A DNA stretch of 64,000 nucleotides from an uncultured Clostridia bacterium (GCA_937880805.1 CALGRR010000131.1:43437-107436); one strand, 5' to 3'; positions 50,158-59,698 are shown, numbered from the stretch's first letter. The notes: generated from the sequence alone by a model not told the origin. Program-made: numbers and translations.

Positions 50158-50171
50158 AAGGAGGCAAAAAT

Positions 50172-53100
50172 ATGCTTTATAAGAAAAATTCGTCCCCTGC
50201 CCTTTCCGATGAGCTTTTCAAAAATCCCACCTGCGAATACAGAGGCACTCCCTTCTGGGCATGGAACAGCGATTTAACAAGCGAAGAGCTTAAAAATCAG
50301 ATTGAAATTTTCAAAGAAATGGGTCTTGGCGGCTTTCATATGCATGTTCGCACCGGTATGTCAACCAAATATCTTTCAAAGGATTTTATGGGTCTTGTGA
50401 GAGATTGCGTTGACAAAGCAAAGGATGAAGAAATGCTTGCCTGGCTTTATGATGAGGACAGATGGCCCTCAGGTGCGGCAGGCGGTCTTGTTACAAAAGA
50501 CGAGGAATACAGAGCACGCTGCCTTCTTCTCACAACCGTGCCCTGCGATAACGAGGAAACTGACGCAACAATCGTTGATTCCCGTGCAGAGGGCGGCAGA
50601 GACGGCAAGGGCTGGCTTATCACCTGCTACGATATTGTTCTTGATGAGAACGGCTTCCTCAAAAGCTATAAGACCATAGGCGAAAACGATGAGGCAGAGG
50701 GCACAAAATGGTATGCCTATGTTAAAATTCACGCACCCTCGCCGTGGTATAACAATCAGACATATCTCGACACCCTCAATCCCAAGGCGGTTGAACGCTT
50801 TGTTGAGGTTACTCACGAAAAATACAAAGAAACCGCAGGCGACGAATTCGGTGAAACCGTTCCCGCAATTTTCACCGATGAACCGCAGTTCACCAGAAAG
50901 CAGGTTCTTAACAATTCAACCGATACCGACGACATTGCAATGCCGTGGACAGACGATTTTGCCGATACATATAAAGCACAGTACGGCGAGGATATTATCG
51001 CTTCTCTTCCCGAAATTTTCTGGGAGCTTCCCGACGGCAAGGTATCAACAACACGCTATCATTATCACGACCATATTTCCGAGCGTTTTGCTCAGGCTTT
51101 TGCCGACACCTGCGGAAGCTGGTGCAGAAAGAACGGAATTGCCCTCACAGGTCATATGATGGAGGAACCCACACTCAGAAGCCAGACCGCCGCACTCGGC
51201 GAAGCAATGCGTTCCTACAGAGGCTTTGACCTGCCCGGTATTGATATGCTTTGTGCAAGCTTTGAATTCACAACCGCAAAGCAGGCACAGTCCGCCGTTC
51301 ACCAGTTTGGCAGAGAAGGTATGCTTTCAGAGCTTTACGGCGTTACGGGCTGGGATTATGATTTCAGAGGCTATAAGCTCCACGGCGACTGGCAGGCGTG
51401 CCTCGGCGTAACAATCAGAGTGCCCCACCTTTCGTGGTATGCAATGGGCGGCGAAGCAAAGCGAGATTACCCCGCTTCAATCCATTATCAGTCACCCTGG
51501 TACAAGGAATTTTCACACCTTGAAAACCACTTTGCAAGAGTTAACACCGCATTAACAAGAGGCAAGCCCGTTGTTAAAGTTGGCGTTATTCATCCCGTTG
51601 AAAGCTATTGGCTCCATTGGGGTCCCAACGATAAAACCGCCCTCAGAAGAGAAAGTATGGATGAAAGATTCCTCGGTCTTACCGATATACTTCTCAAGGG
51701 CAGCATAGATTTCAACTTCATAAGCGAATCTCTTCTGCCTTCACTCTGCGAAAACGCAGGTGCTCCCCTTAAGGTTGGCGAAATGGAATATGATGCAATC
51801 ATTGTTCCCGATTGCGAAACACTTCGTTCAACAACTCTTGAACGCCTTGAAAAATTCCGTGAAGCGGGCGGCAAGCTCCTCTTTATAGGAAGTGCACCCT
51901 CACTCGAAAACGGCATCCCCTCCGCAAGAGGCAAGGCTCTTTATGATAATTCAAAGGTTATTCCCTACGGCAGAGAGAATATTCTTTCGGCTCTTGAGGA
52001 TAACAGAGAAATTACTCTCCGCCTTGAAAACGGCAGACTTTCCGATAAATTCATTTATCAGTACCGCAAAGACGGCAACTGCCGCTGGCTATTCATCAGC
52101 CGCTGCTGCGAGCCTTATCACAAATTTGTTGTTAATGATGACGATCTGGTAATCACCGTTAAGGGCGAATTCGCGCCTTATGTTTATGATACCGAAAACG
52201 GCGATATTTACGAAATCCCCTGCAAATACATTAACGGAAACACCGTTATTGCAAAAACACTTTACGATTACGACAGCTTACTTCTCAAGCTCGTTGAAGG
52301 CAAGCGTGAAGCCGAAATCAAAGAATGCGGTGCCGCACAGCCCGAAAACAAAATTTCCGTTCCCAAGTTTGTGCCCTATTCGCTTTCCGAAAGAAACGTG
52401 CTTCTTCTTGATATGGCAGAGTTTGCCGTTGACGGCGGCGAATTTATGCCCGAGGAAGAAATTCTCCGTCTTGATAATGTTTGCCGCAAAATCATCGGCA
52501 TAAAAGAAAGAGGCGGCAATGTTGCACAGCCCTGGGTGCTTGACGAAGAAATCATCAAGCACAACATAACCCTTAAATTCACAATCAACAGCGAAATTGA
52601 ATATTCGGGTGCGGAGCTTGCTCTTGAAGATGCAGAAAAGGCAGAAATCACCTTTAACGGTCAAAAGGTTGCAAACACCGTTACGGGCTGGTATACCGAT
52701 AAGGATATAAAAACCGTTGCTCTTCCCGAAATCACCAAGGGTGAAAATATTCTTACCGTTACTCTGCCTCTGGGTGAAAGCACAAACACCGAATGGTGCT
52801 ATATTCTCGGCAATTTCGGCGTTAAGGTTACGGGCAGAAGCTCAAAAATCACCGCACTTCCCGAAAAGCTTTCCTTCGGTTCAATTCTCAATCAGGGTCT
52901 TCCCTTCTACGGCGGAAACATAACATATCATATCGAAGCCGAAACAAAGAATTCTCTTCTCGTTGAAGCAACGGCTTATAAAGGAACACTCATCGGTATT
53001 GATGTTGACGGCGAAAGAAAGGGCAGAATAGTTTATCCGCCCTATGAGCTTCTTGTTGACGGTCTTGAAGAGGGTAAGCACAATATTGACATCACTCTCT

Positions 53101-53258
53101 TCGGCAACCGCTATAACGCTTTCGGTGCCGTTCATCTGAGAGATGATAATTATTCGTGGCACGGTCCGTCTGCGTGGCGTGAATACGGCAGCAAATGGAG
53201 CTATGAATATGTTCTGCGTGATATAGGAATTCTCAAAAGCCCCATTATCAGAGTTTGA
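50172..53258 (+). CDS. Large glycoside hydrolase (GH106-like)
   Basis: 1028-residue cytoplasmic protein, no signal peptide. The N-terminal segment YRGTPFWAWNSDLTSEELKNQIEIFKEMGLGGFHMHVRTGM and AWLYDEDRWPSGAAGGLV are hallmarks of a family of large TIM-barrel glycosidases related to GH106 alpha-L-rhamnosidases; IFTDEPQF gives a candidate acidic residue. Middle parts carry a beta-sandwich and a glutamine amidotransferase-like insert (YDAIIVPDCETLRS), and the C-terminus has a jelly-roll (DYKGT-type, LLVEATAYKGTLIGIDVDGERKG). Ribosome site AAAGGAGG. Rhamnosidase activity is inference; the family place should be tested. Confidence 0.72.
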   Translation: MLYKKNSSPALSDELFKNPTCEYRGTPFWAWNSDLTSEELKNQIEIFKEMGLGGFHMHVRTGMSTKYLSKDFMGLVRDCVDKAKDEEMLAWLYDEDRWPSGAAGGLVTKDEEYRARCLLLTTVPCDNEETDATIVDSRAEGGRDGKGWLITCYDIVLDENGFLKSYKTIGENDEAEGTKWYAYVKIHAPSPWYNNQTYLDTLNPKAVERFVEVTHEKYKETAGDEFGETVPAIFTDEPQFTRKQVLNNSTDTDDIAMPWTDDFADTYKAQYGEDIIASLPEIFWELPDGKVSTTRYHYHDHISERFAQAFADTCGSWCRKNGIALTGHMMEEPTLRSQTAALGEAMRSYRGFDLPGIDMLCASFEFTTAKQAQSAVHQFGREGMLSELYGVTGWDYDFRGYKLHGDWQACLGVTIRVPHLSWYAMGGEAKRDYPASIHYQSPWYKEFSHLENHFARVNTALTRGKPVVKVGVIHPVESYWLHWGPNDKTALRRESMDERFLGLTDILLKGSIDFNFISESLLPSLCENAGAPLKVGEMEYDAIIVPDCETLRSTTLERLEKFREAGGKLLFIGSAPSLENGIPSARGKALYDNSKVIPYGRENILSALEDNREITLRLENGRLSDKFIYQYRKDGNCRWLFISRCCEPYHKFVVNDDDLVITVKGEFAPYVYDTENGDIYEIPCKYINGNTVIAKTLYDYDSLLLKLVEGKREAEIKECGAAQPENKISVPKFVPYSLSERNVLLLDMAEFAVDGGEFMPEEEILRLDNVCRKIIGIKERGGNVAQPWVLDEEIIKHNITLKFTINSEIEYSGAELALEDAEKAEITFNGQKVANTVTGWYTDKDIKTVALPEITKGENILTVTLPLGESTNTEWCYILGNFGVKVTGRSSKITALPEKLSFGSILNQGLPFYGGNITYHIEAETKNSLLVEATAYKGTLIGIDVDGERKGRIVYPPYELLVDGLEEGKHNIDITLFGNRYNAFGAVHLRDDNYSWHGPSAWREYGSKWSYEYVLRDIGILKSPIIRV

Positions 53259-53264
53259 TACGCA

Positions 53265-53295
53265 AAGCACACAGCCTCGGCTGTGTGCTTTTTTT
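53265..53295 (+). terminator. Terminator of the phosphoesterase-glycosidase operon
   Basis: AAGCACACAGCC and GGCTGTGTGCTT form a 12-bp perfect stem followed by five more T. Confidence 0.94.
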
Positions 53296-53327
53296 ACATA
53301 TTTTTATAATATTATGTTTATTTTATA

Positions 53328-53356
53328 GTGACATTTTTATTTTTCTGTGTTATACT
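53328..53356 (+). promoter_or_regulatory. Promoter of the phoH-recO operon
   Basis: GTGACA (53328-53333), 17-base spacer, TATACT (53351-53356), 32 bases before the phoH start. Confidence 0.75.
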
Positions 53357-53387
53357 AATACAGTTAATAAGCCTCGGAGGCGTTTTT

Positions 53388-54365
53388 ATGTTTGAACAGA
53401 TAATTAATGTTGACAGAATGGAGCAGGCGGTGAGCCTGTTCGGCAGCTTTGATGAAAATATAAAGCTTATCGAAAAGGAATTTTCGGTGGCGGTTATCAG
53501 CAGAGGCTCGGAGCTTAAAGTTACGGGCGAGGCTGAAAATGTTCAGAAGGGCGTTCGTGCAATCAACGGTCTTTTAACTCTCATCAACAGAGGTGAAAGC
53601 CTGAGCGACCAGAATGTGCGTTATGTTTTGTCGCTTGTTAATGAGGGCAATGAAGATAAGCTTGAGCATATGGCGGCGGACTGCGTCTGCATAACCTCAA
53701 AAGGCAAGCCCGTAAAGCCCAAAACGCTCGGTCAGAAAAAATATATCGAAACAATCAGAAAAAACACCATCACCCTCGGCGTAGGCCCCGCAGGTACGGG
53801 CAAAACCTATCTTGCCGTTGCAATGGCTGTTACCGCCTTCAGAGCAAAAGAGATAAACAGAATTATACTCACCCGCCCCGCAGTTGAAGCGGGCGAAAAG
53901 CTCGGATTTTTGCCGGGTGACCTTCAGCAGAAGGTTGACCCTTATCTGCGACCCCTCTATGATGCTCTTTTCGATATGCTCGGAGCAGAAAACTTTCAGA
54001 AGCATCAGGAAAGAGGCGATATCGAGGTTGCTCCGCTTGCATATATGCGAGGCAGAACTCTTGACGACAGCTTCATAATTCTTGATGAAGCACAGAACAC
54101 AACGGGCGAGCAGATGAAAATGTTTCTCACCCGTCTCGGCTTCAATTCAAAAATGGTTGTAACGGGTGACGTTACGCAGATTGACCTGCCCGACGGCAAA
54201 AAATCAGGTCTTAAAGAAGCAATGAGAATTCTTAAAAATATTGAAGATATAGGCACGGTCAGATTCAGCGAAAAAGACGTTGTCCGCCACAGACTTGTGC
54301 AGGATATCATAAAGGCATACGAGAAAATTGATGAGGAGCGAAACAGAAAATGGCAGGAAAAGTAA
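53388..54365 (+). CDS. phoH: PhoH family ATPase
   Basis: 325-residue P-loop ATPase linked to RNA metabolism; it is nearly always beside ybeY. A KH-like N-terminal part (about 1-110) precedes the helicase-like core with Walker A GPAGTGKTYLA, EAGEKLGFLPGDLQQKVDPYLRP and Walker B FIILDEAQN. The ATG at 53388 follows CGGAGG; a start 20 codons earlier would read through the promoter and is rejected. It overlaps ybeY by 16 bases. Confidence 0.95.
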   Translation: MFEQIINVDRMEQAVSLFGSFDENIKLIEKEFSVAVISRGSELKVTGEAENVQKGVRAINGLLTLINRGESLSDQNVRYVLSLVNEGNEDKLEHMAADCVCITSKGKPVKPKTLGQKKYIETIRKNTITLGVGPAGTGKTYLAVAMAVTAFRAKEINRIILTRPAVEAGEKLGFLPGDLQQKVDPYLRPLYDALFDMLGAENFQKHQERGDIEVAPLAYMRGRTLDDSFIILDEAQNTTGEQMKMFLTRLGFNSKMVVTGDVTQIDLPDGKKSGLKEAMRILKNIEDIGTVRFSEKDVVRHRLVQDIIKAYEKIDEERNRKWQEK

Positions 54366-54856
54366 ATGTTGTTATTTCCAAAAATGAAGTTAAAGTTCCT
54401 ACCGGCACAAGTATGCTTGTGCGCCGTTGCTGCAAAGCCGTGCTTGAAATGGAGGAATTCAACGAAGCCGCCGAAATAAGCGTTACCTTTGTTGACGATG
54501 AAGAAATAAGAAAGCTCAACAAGGAATTCCGCAATATCGACAGGTCAACCGATGTTCTTTCATTCCCCTTGGGTGAAAACGGAGTTTATGATGTTAACAA
54601 CAGCACGGGTGCAAAGGTGCTCGGCGATATTGTTATTTCCGTGCCTCACGCCATTGACCAGGCGGACCGCTACGGTCATTCCCTTCAGCGTGAAATAGGC
54701 TTCCTTACCGTTCATTCAATGCTCCATCTTCTCGGATACGACCACGTTAACGGCGGAATGGAAAGCGTCAGAATGCGTGAAAAGGAAGAAACCGTGCTCA
54801 CAAAGCTCGGGCTCAAAAGAAATTCAAGCTATTATATGGACGATGAAGTTTTATGA
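54350..54856 (+). CDS. ybeY: Endoribonuclease YbeY (16S rRNA maturation)
   Basis: 168-residue metal-dependent RNase for rRNA processing and ribosome quality control. The zinc motif H-x3-H-x5-H is in VHSMLHLLGYDHVN near the end, and RNIDRSTDVLSFPLGE is the conserved central segment. Ribosome site GAGGAG inside phoH. Overlaps the next gene by 4 bases. Confidence 0.96.
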   Translation: MAGKVNVVISKNEVKVPTGTSMLVRRCCKAVLEMEEFNEAAEISVTFVDDEEIRKLNKEFRNIDRSTDVLSFPLGENGVYDVNNSTGAKVLGDIVISVPHAIDQADRYGHSLQREIGFLTVHSMLHLLGYDHVNGGMESVRMREKEETVLTKLGLKRNSSYYMDDEVL

Positions 54857-55341
54857 AAAATCTGCTGAAAAGCTTTGTTTATGCAATAAGAGGAATTACA
54901 TACTGCATAGCCAATGAACGCAATATGAGAATACATCTGTGTTTTACGGTTTATATGTTCGGATTTCTTTCTTTTTTTGATTTCTTTGAAGTTACCGAAA
55001 CACAGCTTGCAATTCTTGTTGCGGTTTGCGGAGTTGTTATGTCGCTCGAAGCGGTCAACACCGCAGTTGAGAAAGCAGTTGACCTTGGAACAATGCAAGA
55101 AAATCCGCTTGCGAAGGCATCCAAGGATGCGGCGGCAGGTGCCGTGCTGATAAGTGCAATCGCCTCGGTGATTGTCGGAATAGCAATTCTTTATCAGCCT
55201 GCTGCATTTTCCTCGCTGTTTGAATATTACAAACAAAACCCTGCCGTTTTTGCGGCATTGATTATAAGCCTTGCGGCAAGCTTCACCTTTGTTTTTGCAG
55301 GGCCGAAAAAAATTATCGGATTATTCAAAAAGGAGAAATAA
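54853..55341 (+). CDS. dgkA: Diacylglycerol/undecaprenol kinase family membrane protein
   Basis: 162-residue membrane enzyme that phosphorylates undecaprenol or diacylglycerol, recycling lipid carriers used for wall and capsule synthesis. IRGITYCIANERNMRIHL and EAVNTAVEKAVDLGT are the active-site motifs (Glu and Asn residues), between three hydrophobic segments. An extra membrane span (PAVFAALIISLAASFTFVFAG) lengthens it compared with the usual about 120 residues. The start ATGA overlaps ybeY. Confidence 0.93.
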   Translation: MKNLLKSFVYAIRGITYCIANERNMRIHLCFTVYMFGFLSFFDFFEVTETQLAILVAVCGVVMSLEAVNTAVEKAVDLGTMQENPLAKASKDAAAGAVLISAIASVIVGIAILYQPAAFSSLFEYYKQNPAVFAALIISLAASFTFVFAGPKKIIGLFKKEK

Positions 55342-56229
55342 ATGAGTAAGACCGCATTTGTTGCAATAGTAGGCTGCCCCAATGTTGGCAAATCCTCTCT
55401 TCTTAACCGTATGCTCGGTCAGAAAGTTGCAATCGTTACGCAAAAGCCCCAGACTACAAGAACAAAAATTATGGGTGTGCTCACCAAGGGCGAAACGCAG
55501 CTTGTTTTCACCGACACTCCCGGCTATCACCGCCCCAAAACAAAGCTGGGCGAAAAAATGATAAAGGCGGTTGGCGAAGGCATAAGCGGCATTGATGCTG
55601 CTCTTTTCGTAACCGAGCCCGAGGGCGACATAAGAGAAACGGAGCTTGAACTTCTCAAACGCCTCAAAGCAGAAAAAGCTCCCGTTGTGCTGGCAATAAA
55701 CAAAATTGATACCGTTAAGCAGAAAGAACTGCTTATGGAAAAAATCCTCAAATTCACATCCGAATTTGATTTTGAGGCTGTTGTGCCCGTAAGTGCTCTC
55801 AAAGAAGAAAACATTGATTTGCTTCTCGGTGAGCTCGAAAAGCTTGCTTATGAATCGGTTCATTTCTTCCCCGATGACACACTCACCGACCAGCCCGAAA
55901 GAGTGCTTGCAGGCGAAATAATCCGTGAAAAAATGCTTCTTCTTCTTGATAAGGAAGTGCCTCACGGCGTTGCGGTCAGCATTGAAAAAATGCGTGAAAG
56001 ACCCACGGGCGGCATAATGGATGTTGAGGCCACCATATACTGTGAAAGAGAAAGCCACAAGGGCATCATAATCGGCAAAAAAGGCGATATGCTCAAAAAA
56101 ATATCCACCCGTGCAAGAACGGATATGGAAAACTTTTTCCAATGCAAAATCAACCTTCAATGCTGGGTTAAGGTTAAGGAAGGCTGGCGAAACAGAGAAG
56201 GTCTTATCCATAATTTCGGATTGGATTAA
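55342..56229 (+). CDS. era: GTPase Era
   Basis: 295-residue GTPase needed for 30S assembly. G1 GCPNVGKSS, G2 region TTRTKIMGV, G3 DTPGYH, G4 NKID are present; the C-terminal KH domain has VIIGKKGDMLKKISTRARTDME-type sequence that binds the 16S rRNA 3' end. Its start follows the dgkA stop directly with AAAGGAG within it. Confidence 0.96.
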   Translation: MSKTAFVAIVGCPNVGKSSLLNRMLGQKVAIVTQKPQTTRTKIMGVLTKGETQLVFTDTPGYHRPKTKLGEKMIKAVGEGISGIDAALFVTEPEGDIRETELELLKRLKAEKAPVVLAINKIDTVKQKELLMEKILKFTSEFDFEAVVPVSALKEENIDLLLGELEKLAYESVHFFPDDTLTDQPERVLAGEIIREKMLLLLDKEVPHGVAVSIEKMRERPTGGIMDVEATIYCERESHKGIIIGKKGDMLKKISTRARTDMENFFQCKINLQCWVKVKEGWRNREGLIHNFGLD

Positions 56230-56240
56230 TTTAACTTTCT

Positions 56241-56287
56241 CCTCAGTTTATAACCTCCCGATTTCGGGTTAAGTTATAAATGAGAGG
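56241..56287 (+). promoter_or_regulatory. Hairpin covering the yqzL ribosome binding site
   Basis: CCTCA-TTTATAAC-CCCG and CGGG-GTTATAAA-TGAGAGG can form a stem of about 17 pairs with small bulges between era and the next gene. The 3' arm contains the GAGAGG site for yqzL, so translation of yqzL and perhaps recO may be lowered unless the stem opens. No T-run, so it is not a terminator. Confidence 0.5.
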
Positions 56288-56297
56288 ATGATGTTTG

Positions 56298-56465
56298 ATG
56301 TTTACAGATAAAGAAGCTGCGTGGCAGAAGTTTTCAAAAACCGGCTCCGTTGCCGATTATCTTGAATTCAGAAACTGCACGGGCAGCGGCTCTGCGGAGG
56401 CAAAAAGCAATGAGAATGAATACCGACGCTCTGGTTCTCAGAGTGGCAGACACGGGCGAAAGTGA
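56298..56465 (+). CDS. YqzL-like small protein
   Basis: 55-residue frame between era and recO, the position of yqzL in many Firmicutes. The start MFTDKEAAWQKFSKTGSVADYLEFRN keeps the family pattern W-x-x-F-x-x-T-G-S-V-x-x-Y-L. The tail is Ser- and Arg-rich and overlaps the first 56 bases of recO in another frame. Function unknown. Confidence 0.68.
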   Translation: MFTDKEAAWQKFSKTGSVADYLEFRNCTGSGSAEAKSNENEYRRSGSQSGRHGRK

Positions 56466-57141
56466 CCGCCTCGTTACCCTGCTGACATCAGAATACGGTG
56501 TGCTTCGTGCGTTTGCCAACAGAGCAAAAAAATTGGGCAGCAAAATCCACGGTGCAACCCAGTCCCTTTGCTATGCGGATTTCTCAATCTACAAAGGCAG
56601 GGACAGCTACATAATAGACGACGCTGTGAGCAAGGAAGTTTTTTTCGGATTGCGGAGCGATATTGAAAGGCTTTCACTTGCACAGTATTTTTGTGCTCTG
56701 GCAGCAGAGCTTGTTCCCGAAATGGAGCCCGCAGGCGATTTTCTTCGGGTTATACTCAATTCTCTGCATTTTCTTGAAACACAGAGAAGAACTCCCGATT
56801 TTCTTAAAGCCGTAACGGAGCTTAAATTTATGGCTCTTTCAGGCTTTATGCCCGATTTAACGGTTTGCCCGCATTGCGGCTGCGAGCCGACGGGCGAGAT
56901 TTATTTCAATGTTCAGGAGGGCTGCATTTTCTGCAAAGGCAGTGGCAAGGGCGGCGAGAAAATAAACGCCACCGTGCTCACCGCTATGCGTTATGTGTGT
57001 GCCAATCCCGTTGAAAGAATTTATTCCTTTTCTCTTCCTTCCGCCGATGAAAAACGCTTTGCCGCCGTGAGCGAAAGATTTCTTCTTGCTCAGACGGGTA
57101 AACGCTTCAAGGCATTGGATTTTTATAAATCGTTGATTTAG
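56410..57141 (+). CDS. recO: DNA repair protein RecO
   Basis: 243-residue recombination mediator that loads RecA with RecR. N-terminal OB-fold (DALVLRVADTGESDRLVTLLT), helical middle part, and a four-Cys zinc site (CPHCG ... CIFC). The ATG at 56410 lies 9 bases after GCGGAGG; it is inside the yqzL-like frame, so translation is likely coupled. Confidence 0.94.
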   Translation: MRMNTDALVLRVADTGESDRLVTLLTSEYGVLRAFANRAKKLGSKIHGATQSLCYADFSIYKGRDSYIIDDAVSKEVFFGLRSDIERLSLAQYFCALAAELVPEMEPAGDFLRVILNSLHFLETQRRTPDFLKAVTELKFMALSGFMPDLTVCPHCGCEPTGEIYFNVQEGCIFCKGSGKGGEKINATVLTAMRYVCANPVERIYSFSLPSADEKRFAAVSERFLLAQTGKRFKALDFYKSLI

Positions 57142-57183
57142 TTCAGAATAAAACTTAAAATAAAAATGAAAGGACCAAAAACA

Positions 57184-58785
57184 ATGAACTTTTTACACAA
57201 GCTGTTCGGAACAACTCCGGGCAAAGGCGTGCAGCCTAAAGAGGCTATCGCCTACAGTATTGCCGGCTTCGGTCAGAACTTTATCTGCACCATTATCGGC
57301 TCCTACATAACCGTATTTATGACCGATGCACTTCTTTTCGGTGCAGACGGCGTTATGGTTGGCGGCGTAAGCGGTGCTGTTGCAGTTGCAATTCTTATGC
57401 TTGCCGCAAGAATTTTTGATGCTTTTAACGATCCCATTATGGGCAGCATTGTTGACAAAACCCGCACAAAGTGGGGCAAATGCCGCCCCTATCTCAAATG
57501 GATGGCATTTCCCATCGGTATTATGACCATTCTCTGCTTCCTTCCCGTTTTCAGTGCTGAAGCAGTTTATAACGGAACACAAACAACAATAGCATTCACT
57601 ACGATTGCGGTTATCTATATTGTCTGGAGTGTTGTTTACACAGTAGCAGACGTTCCCTACTGGGGTCTTTCAACCTGCCTTACCAACAACACCGTAACAA
57701 GAGGCAACATCCTTACCGTTGCCCGTATGTTCTGCACGGTAGGTGCAGGTATTGTTACCGTTTTCCTTCCTATGATTACGGGTGCACTTACCGAAAAATT
57801 CAAGTATGCCAACACAGCAGCCGACAAGGCTCTCATTGCCGCAGATAAAGCAGATGCTATAGCAAATATGGTTGCAAACCAGGGCATTGACACAGAAGCC
57901 GCAATTCAGACCTTTGTTGGCACCGTTAAGGAAGGACTGGAAATCTCAAACGCAGAAACACTCAAATGGACCTACTTTATCGCTGCAATTATTCTTGTTG
58001 CCGCTGCAATTCCTATGTTCTTCTACGGCTTCAAAAACACCACAGAACGCTTCACTTCAGACGAAAATCCCCCCTCATTCGGCCATAACCTCAAGCTCCT
58101 CTTCAAGAACAAAGAGCTTCTTCTCATTGTTCTTTCAGGTGTTCTCGGCGGTGCAAGAATGGTTTATTCTTACACGGGAGGTCTTTATTTCGCAAAATAC
58201 ATTCTTCACAATGAAGGTCTTTACGGCATAATCACTCTTCTCGTTGTTCCCGGCGGCCTTGTTGCATCAATCCTTGTTCCCTGGATGTCAAAGAAATTCA
58301 CAAAGAAATGGTCATATATCGTTGTTCACCTTTTCGGCGGTCTTGTAATGGCTGTTATGTATTTTGTAGGATATGATGCTCCCTGGAAGATGGCAGTTTG
58401 TGCTATCGGACTTGTTCTTCTCGGCATTCCTCAGGGTGTTAACAACATCATCACCTACGCTATGATTGGTGACACTGTTGACTATCTTGAATGGAAAACC
58501 GGCGAAAGAGGCGAAGGCATCTGCTTTGCAATGCAGACTCTTATCAACAAAATCGGTATGGCAGTAGGTGCATTCATCGGCGTTCTTTCAATGAGCATTG
58601 CAGGCATCAACGCAAGAACCTATGAGGTTGCAAACCCCGATGCACTCTGGAACGTTCTTATCATTTCAGGTATCGTCAGTATGTTTGCCTGTGCAGTTCC
58701 TATGTTCTTCTACACAATCACAGAAAAGAAGCAGGCACAGATGGTTGCTGAAATCGAAGCAAGAAAAGCTACAACCACAAAATAA
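57184..58785 (+). CDS. Glycoside-pentoside-hexuronide (GPH) family sugar symporter
   Basis: 533-residue MFS-type transporter of the GPH:cation symporter family with about 12 spans. YSIAGFGQNFICTIIGSYITVFMTD at the start, ARIFDAFNDPIMGSIVDKTRTKWGKCRPY (cation motif) and GIPQGVNNIITYAMIGDTVDYLEWKTGERGEG are diagnostic. It would import di- or oligosaccharides or hexuronides with Na+ or H+. A long polar loop (about 195-260) between spans is rich in Ala and Asp. The ATG at 57184 follows GAAAGGA. Confidence 0.93.
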   Translation: MNFLHKLFGTTPGKGVQPKEAIAYSIAGFGQNFICTIIGSYITVFMTDALLFGADGVMVGGVSGAVAVAILMLAARIFDAFNDPIMGSIVDKTRTKWGKCRPYLKWMAFPIGIMTILCFLPVFSAEAVYNGTQTTIAFTTIAVIYIVWSVVYTVADVPYWGLSTCLTNNTVTRGNILTVARMFCTVGAGIVTVFLPMITGALTEKFKYANTAADKALIAADKADAIANMVANQGIDTEAAIQTFVGTVKEGLEISNAETLKWTYFIAAIILVAAAIPMFFYGFKNTTERFTSDENPPSFGHNLKLLFKNKELLLIVLSGVLGGARMVYSYTGGLYFAKYILHNEGLYGIITLLVVPGGLVASILVPWMSKKFTKKWSYIVVHLFGGLVMAVMYFVGYDAPWKMAVCAIGLVLLGIPQGVNNIITYAMIGDTVDYLEWKTGERGEGICFAMQTLINKIGMAVGAFIGVLSMSIAGINARTYEVANPDALWNVLIISGIVSMFACAVPMFFYTITEKKQAQMVAEIEARKATTTK

Positions 58786-58799
58786 TCCGAATATAGTTT

Positions 58800-58825
58800 C
58801 ACCGCATACCGAACGGTATGCGGTG
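58800..58825. terminator. Bidirectional terminator
   Basis: CACCGCATACC and GGTATGCGGTG form an 11-bp perfect stem around GAAC, between the convergent symporter and PHP genes. Confidence 0.85.
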
Positions 58826-58830
58826 TTCTT

Positions 58831-59676
58831 TTATCTCTTTGCTTTTTCTTTTATTCTTTCAAGCACGCTGTAGGGAATTTTCATATTTCCCAGCCCCGTG
58901 CCGATACTTATATGCGGTTTCATCTGTGCGTGAAAATCGGTGCCGCCCGAAATCATCAGACCCAAATCCTTTGCCATTTTCTGATATTTGAGCTGCATCT
59001 CGGGTGTGAAATCGGTATAATACCCTTCCAGACCGCATAAGCCGTATCCTTTAAGCTCAACAAGAAATTCATAAAGCTTTTCATCATCAAGCTTTGTGAG
59101 GTGGGGATGTGCAAGAAACGAAACGCCGCCGCATTTGCTTATAAGCTCTATTGCATCCCTTGCGGTCAGTCTTTGCTTTTCGCAATAGGCATATTTACCC
59201 ACCGACATATATTTATCAAAGCCCTCTTTGACCGATTGGGTGTAGCCCTTATCCATAAGCACTCTTGCAAAATGTGCTCTGCCCACAAAATTATTCGGTG
59301 CAAGGGCACGCACCTCTTCAATGGTTATATCAAAACCAAGTTCGTTAAGTCTTTGGCAGGTAACATAATTTCGCTCTATTCTTAAATCAACAACCTCTTT
59401 GAGCATACGGAGCAAATCGGGATTTTCAATATCGATATAATAGCCGAGAATATGCGTTTCCGTTGCAGACTGAACCGAAAACTCTATTGCGGGCACAACC
59501 TCAACGCCGATTTTTTCGCCCTCTGCCACAGCCTCACGCACTCCGTCAACCGTGTCGTGGTCTGAAAGTGCAATAGCTGCAAGAGATGCTCTTTTGGCTT
59601 CTCTGACCACCTCGACAGGAGTCATTGAGCCGTCGGATTTTAAAGAATGAGTGTGCAAATCAATATATTTTTCCAT
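58831..59676 (-). CDS. PHP-domain phosphoesterase
   Basis: 281-residue PHP protein (RNase AM/YciV-like). DLHTHSLKSDGSMTP and LSDHDTVDGV give the first metal ligands; FLAHPHLT and ISGGTDFHAQMKPHISIG the later His and Asp ligands. Relatives hydrolyse 3',5'-nucleoside bisphosphate or trim RNA 5' ends. The ATG at 59676 lies 10 bases after AAGGA; an earlier GTG is less likely. Length normal. Confidence 0.9.
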   Translation of the reverse strand: MEKYIDLHTHSLKSDGSMTPVEVVREAKRASLAAIALSDHDTVDGVREAVAEGEKIGVEVVPAIEFSVQSATETHILGYYIDIENPDLLRMLKEVVDLRIERNYVTCQRLNELGFDITIEEVRALAPNNFVGRAHFARVLMDKGYTQSVKEGFDKYMSVGKYAYCEKQRLTARDAIELISKCGGVSFLAHPHLTKLDDEKLYEFLVELKGYGLCGLEGYYTDFTPEMQLKYQKMAKDLGLMISGGTDFHAQMKPHISIGTGLGNMKIPYSVLERIKEKAKR

Positions 59677-59698
59677 AAATGTCACATCCTTATATTGT

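Noticed and set aside
55321..56211. Long open frame on the minus strand opposite era
   Set aside because: It is antisense to a clearly recognised GTPase, has Phe-rich low-complexity content typical of reverse frames, and has no ribosome site.
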